DNA of 7,475 nucleotides from Candidatus Poribacteria bacterium (lineage in GTDB: Bacteria; Poribacteria; WGA-4E; WGA-3G): the NCBI GenBank assembly GCA_009845505.1, contig VXZL01000066.1, positions 1-7,475 on the forward strand, given 5' to 3'. The translations under genes were made by a program, and so were the position numbers. The number at the start of each line of letters is the position of its first letter. Within the stretch, counting starts at the first letter, position 1. Positions 5,678-7,475 of this stretch are shown here, in pieces. The notes beneath the pieces are model-generated. The model was not told the origin of the DNA, made no database searches, and was given only the letters and a program-made list of their open reading frames with translations.

Positions 5678-7444
5678 TTAAATCACGCGGGATCCTGAAG
5701 TTTTGCGCCGCTCCTGTTTTTCAAGTTTGATAGGCGTAACCTTGACGACATTGGCAGGATCGTAGTCAAGGAGTTTGAGCCAATCTTCTGTCGCTTCCGT
5801 TGGTGGGAAGATTTCGCTTTCACGATACTCGGCAGCAAGTGCGTCTAAGAGGTCTGCGCGTGAGATACCACTTTCTTTTTCGGGGTTCTGAATTGCGCGT
5901 TTGAGTGCGGTTTCTTTGGCTCGCTGTACAATTGACTCAATAATTGCGCCACTACAGAGATGTCCGCGATAGAGGATATCGCGTCTACCACTTCGGAGTG
6001 CGACTTCAAGGAATCGGTTTTCCTCGCTCTCACGGAACATTTCATCAACAATCTGTGCGATTAGATCTTCGACAGCCTTCTCAGCAGGAATCAGATCTGG
6101 TACTGTATCCGCTGAACTCTCCTCGTCTGCAGCACCAAGGAGTTCCTCTGCTGCGATGGGTAGTTCCGGCGTGAGATAGATACGGAAAATGTCTTTTGCG
6201 GCATCTGCATCTGGCCGGGTTACTTTAATTTTTCTATCAATCCGTCCCGGTCTTAGAATGGCGGGATCGATTAGATCTGGACGGTTCGTTGCGAGGATAA
6301 TAACAACGTCTTGTAGAGATTCAATGCCATCCATCTCTGCACAGAACATAGGTACGAGGGTATTAGAGATACTATGGGATCTCAGGGCGCGCCGCGTGCC
6401 TAAGATGGATTCTGCCTCATCTATAAAGACGAACGCCAATTTGCCCTCATCCTTTTTCTCGCGGGCGATTTGAAAAATCTCTCGCACCTTCCGTTCGGAT
6501 TCACCGAGCCACATATTGAGGATCTCAGGACCCTTGATGTGAAGGAAACAGCCTTCAATATCCTCACCGCTCTCTTTTCGGAGCCGTTGCGTTAAGTTAT
6601 AGGCAGTGGCTTTCCCGATGAGCGTCTTTCCGCATCCCGGAGGTCCATGGAGCAGAAAACCTTTTGGTGCGCTATATTGGAATCGTTCAAAAAGTTCAGG
6701 ATGGAGGATTGGCAGTTCAATGGTATCCTTAATTCTTTGGATGGTCTCGTCAAGTCCGCCTACCTTCGACCAAGGAATATCGGGAACAGCCTCAAGTGCA
6801 TAAGCATCTGTTTCTTTGGCAGCAAGGTATTCCAGAGCGACTCGGGAGTTGGAGTCAATCCGTACTTCATCGCCGGGCTTGAGTTTTGCATCAGCGAGGT
6901 CGGTGGAGCGTTCAAGGATAATCGATTGTGCGTTGGGTTCTTGACCGATACGGAGCCGTCCATCTGGCATGACATCCGCTATTTTTGCGATAGGCCCGGC
7001 ATCGTTGTATCCGAGTTCCCCGACGACGACATACGCCTCGTTGAGTAGAACGCTAAACCCTTTTTTGAGGGTTTTCGGGTCTAATTGTGTATCGAGATTG
7101 GCGTAGTATTCGGAACCGCCGACGATAACACGGGCGATGTCTTCTTTGGGCAATCCAAGCAATGTACCAATACGATTTGCGGGTGAGGTAAGTTTCTCGA
7201 TCTGTGCCTCCATCTCGGCGTGGATACGGAGTGCTTCCTGCTGAATGGCGTGGATTCTTTCACGAAATTCACCTTCATCACTGAGGATCGAACGCCGCAG
7301 TTCAAGGAGCCATCGACGGCGCCGGTCATCAACAGGGGTCTCGGCAATAATGTGGTGAATCAGTTGTAAGGTGTAACCGGAACTCGCCTCCTCTTCTTCA
7401 GACGCGAGTTCTTCTTCGAGTTCCTCGTCATGCTCAGCAAACAT
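5678..7444 (-). CDS. arc: AAA+ proteasomal ATPase (ARC/Mpa family)
   Basis: Hexameric unfoldase that recognises modifier-tagged proteins and threads them into the 20S core; cytoplasmic. From the ATG at 7444 it has 588 residues: an acidic stretch (2-20), coiled coil (about 40-88), an interdomain region with the OB-type subdomains (about 90-210), AAA module (about 215-430) and C-terminal helical domain. Walker A is GPPGCGKT (267-274), Walker B LAFVFIDE (336-343), sensor 1 Asn387 in ATNRPD, and arginine residues in RPGRIDR (398-404). Pore loop 1 reads Trp312-Leu313-Gly314, where Mpa has Tyr-Val-Gly. The protein ends KTSGSRVI, without the GQYL tail that docks Mpa/ARC onto the alpha ring. An acidic insert (about 437-460) follows the AAA large domain. 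The frame stays open through base 7475 with no stop and no ribosome site before 7444, so the true N-terminus may lie outside the window. First gene of the visible cluster. Confidence 0.92.
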   Translation of the reverse strand: MFAEHDEELEEELASEEEEASSGYTLQLIHHIIAETPVDDRRRRWLLELRRSILSDEGEFRERIHAIQQEALRIHAEMEAQIEKLTSPANRIGTLLGLPKEDIARVIVGGSEYYANLDTQLDPKTLKKGFSVLLNEAYVVVGELGYNDAGPIAKIADVMPDGRLRIGQEPNAQSIILERSTDLADAKLKPGDEVRIDSNSRVALEYLAAKETDAYALEAVPDIPWSKVGGLDETIQRIKDTIELPILHPELFERFQYSAPKGFLLHGPPGCGKTLIGKATAYNLTQRLRKESGEDIEGCFLHIKGPEILNMWLGESERKVREIFQIAREKKDEGKLAFVFIDEAESILGTRRALRSHSISNTLVPMFCAEMDGIESLQDVVIILATNRPDLIDPAILRPGRIDRKIKVTRPDADAAKDIFRIYLTPELPIAAEELLGAADEESSADTVPDLIPAEKAVEDLIAQIVDEMFRESEENRFLEVALRSGRRDILYRGHLCSGAIIESIVQRAKETALKRAIQNPEKESGISRADLLDALAAEYRESEIFPPTEATEDWLKLLDYDPANVVKVTPIKLEKQERRKTSGSRVI

Positions 7445-7475
7445 ATCACGTGTGTCGGGGCTTACGTCAGCAATT

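Overview
The window holds a nearly complete bacterial proteasome locus with a small-protein tagging system, on a single strand. All seven genes read right to left (minus strand), in transcription order: AAA+ proteasomal ATPase (ARC/Mpa type), Dop, a 65-residue Pup-like modifier of the UBact type, proteasome beta subunit, proteasome alpha subunit, a Uma2-family (DUF820) nuclease-like protein, and PafA ligase. PafA runs off the left edge with its reading frame intact for 358 residues. The ATPase frame is still open at the right edge, so its true start may lie outside.

Organism (inference): this is not a classical actinobacterial locus. The modifier ends in Arg-Thr-Gly-Glu rather than Gly-Gly-Gln/Glu, base composition is moderate (roughly half G+C by eye), and a Uma2 gene sits inside the cluster. 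These fit an uncultured Gram-negative lineage of the kind known to carry UBact, with Candidatus Poribacteria as my first guess and Nitrospirota or another UBact-bearing phylum as alternatives. The phylum is not proven by the sequence.

How the parts fit: PafA would ligate the C-terminal Glu of UBact to lysines on target proteins. Dop would remove the tag, and its deamidase activity seems unnecessary because the Glu is already encoded. The ATPase ring would recognise tagged proteins through its coiled coils, unfold them and feed them to the alpha7-beta7-beta7-alpha7 core. Active-site residues are visible in PrcB (Thr44, Asp60, Lys76), Dop, PafA and the ATPase. Departures from the textbook system are a missing GQYL-type C-terminus on the ATPase, a Trp pore loop, Ser instead of Gly before the PrcB catalytic Thr, and the embedded Uma2 gene.

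Region by region: 1-1074 PafA; 1143-1859 Uma2; 1907-2677 PrcA; 2827-3648 PrcB; 3749-3946 UBact; 4060-5574 Dop; 5678-7444 ATPase. No gene-free stretch exceeds 150 bases. The four gaps of 100 bases or more all contain degenerate 7-base-period repeats built on YGGCT/CAGC. The two short gaps (47 and 68 bases) do not. I see no RNA gene, CRISPR array, insertion sequence or convincing terminator.
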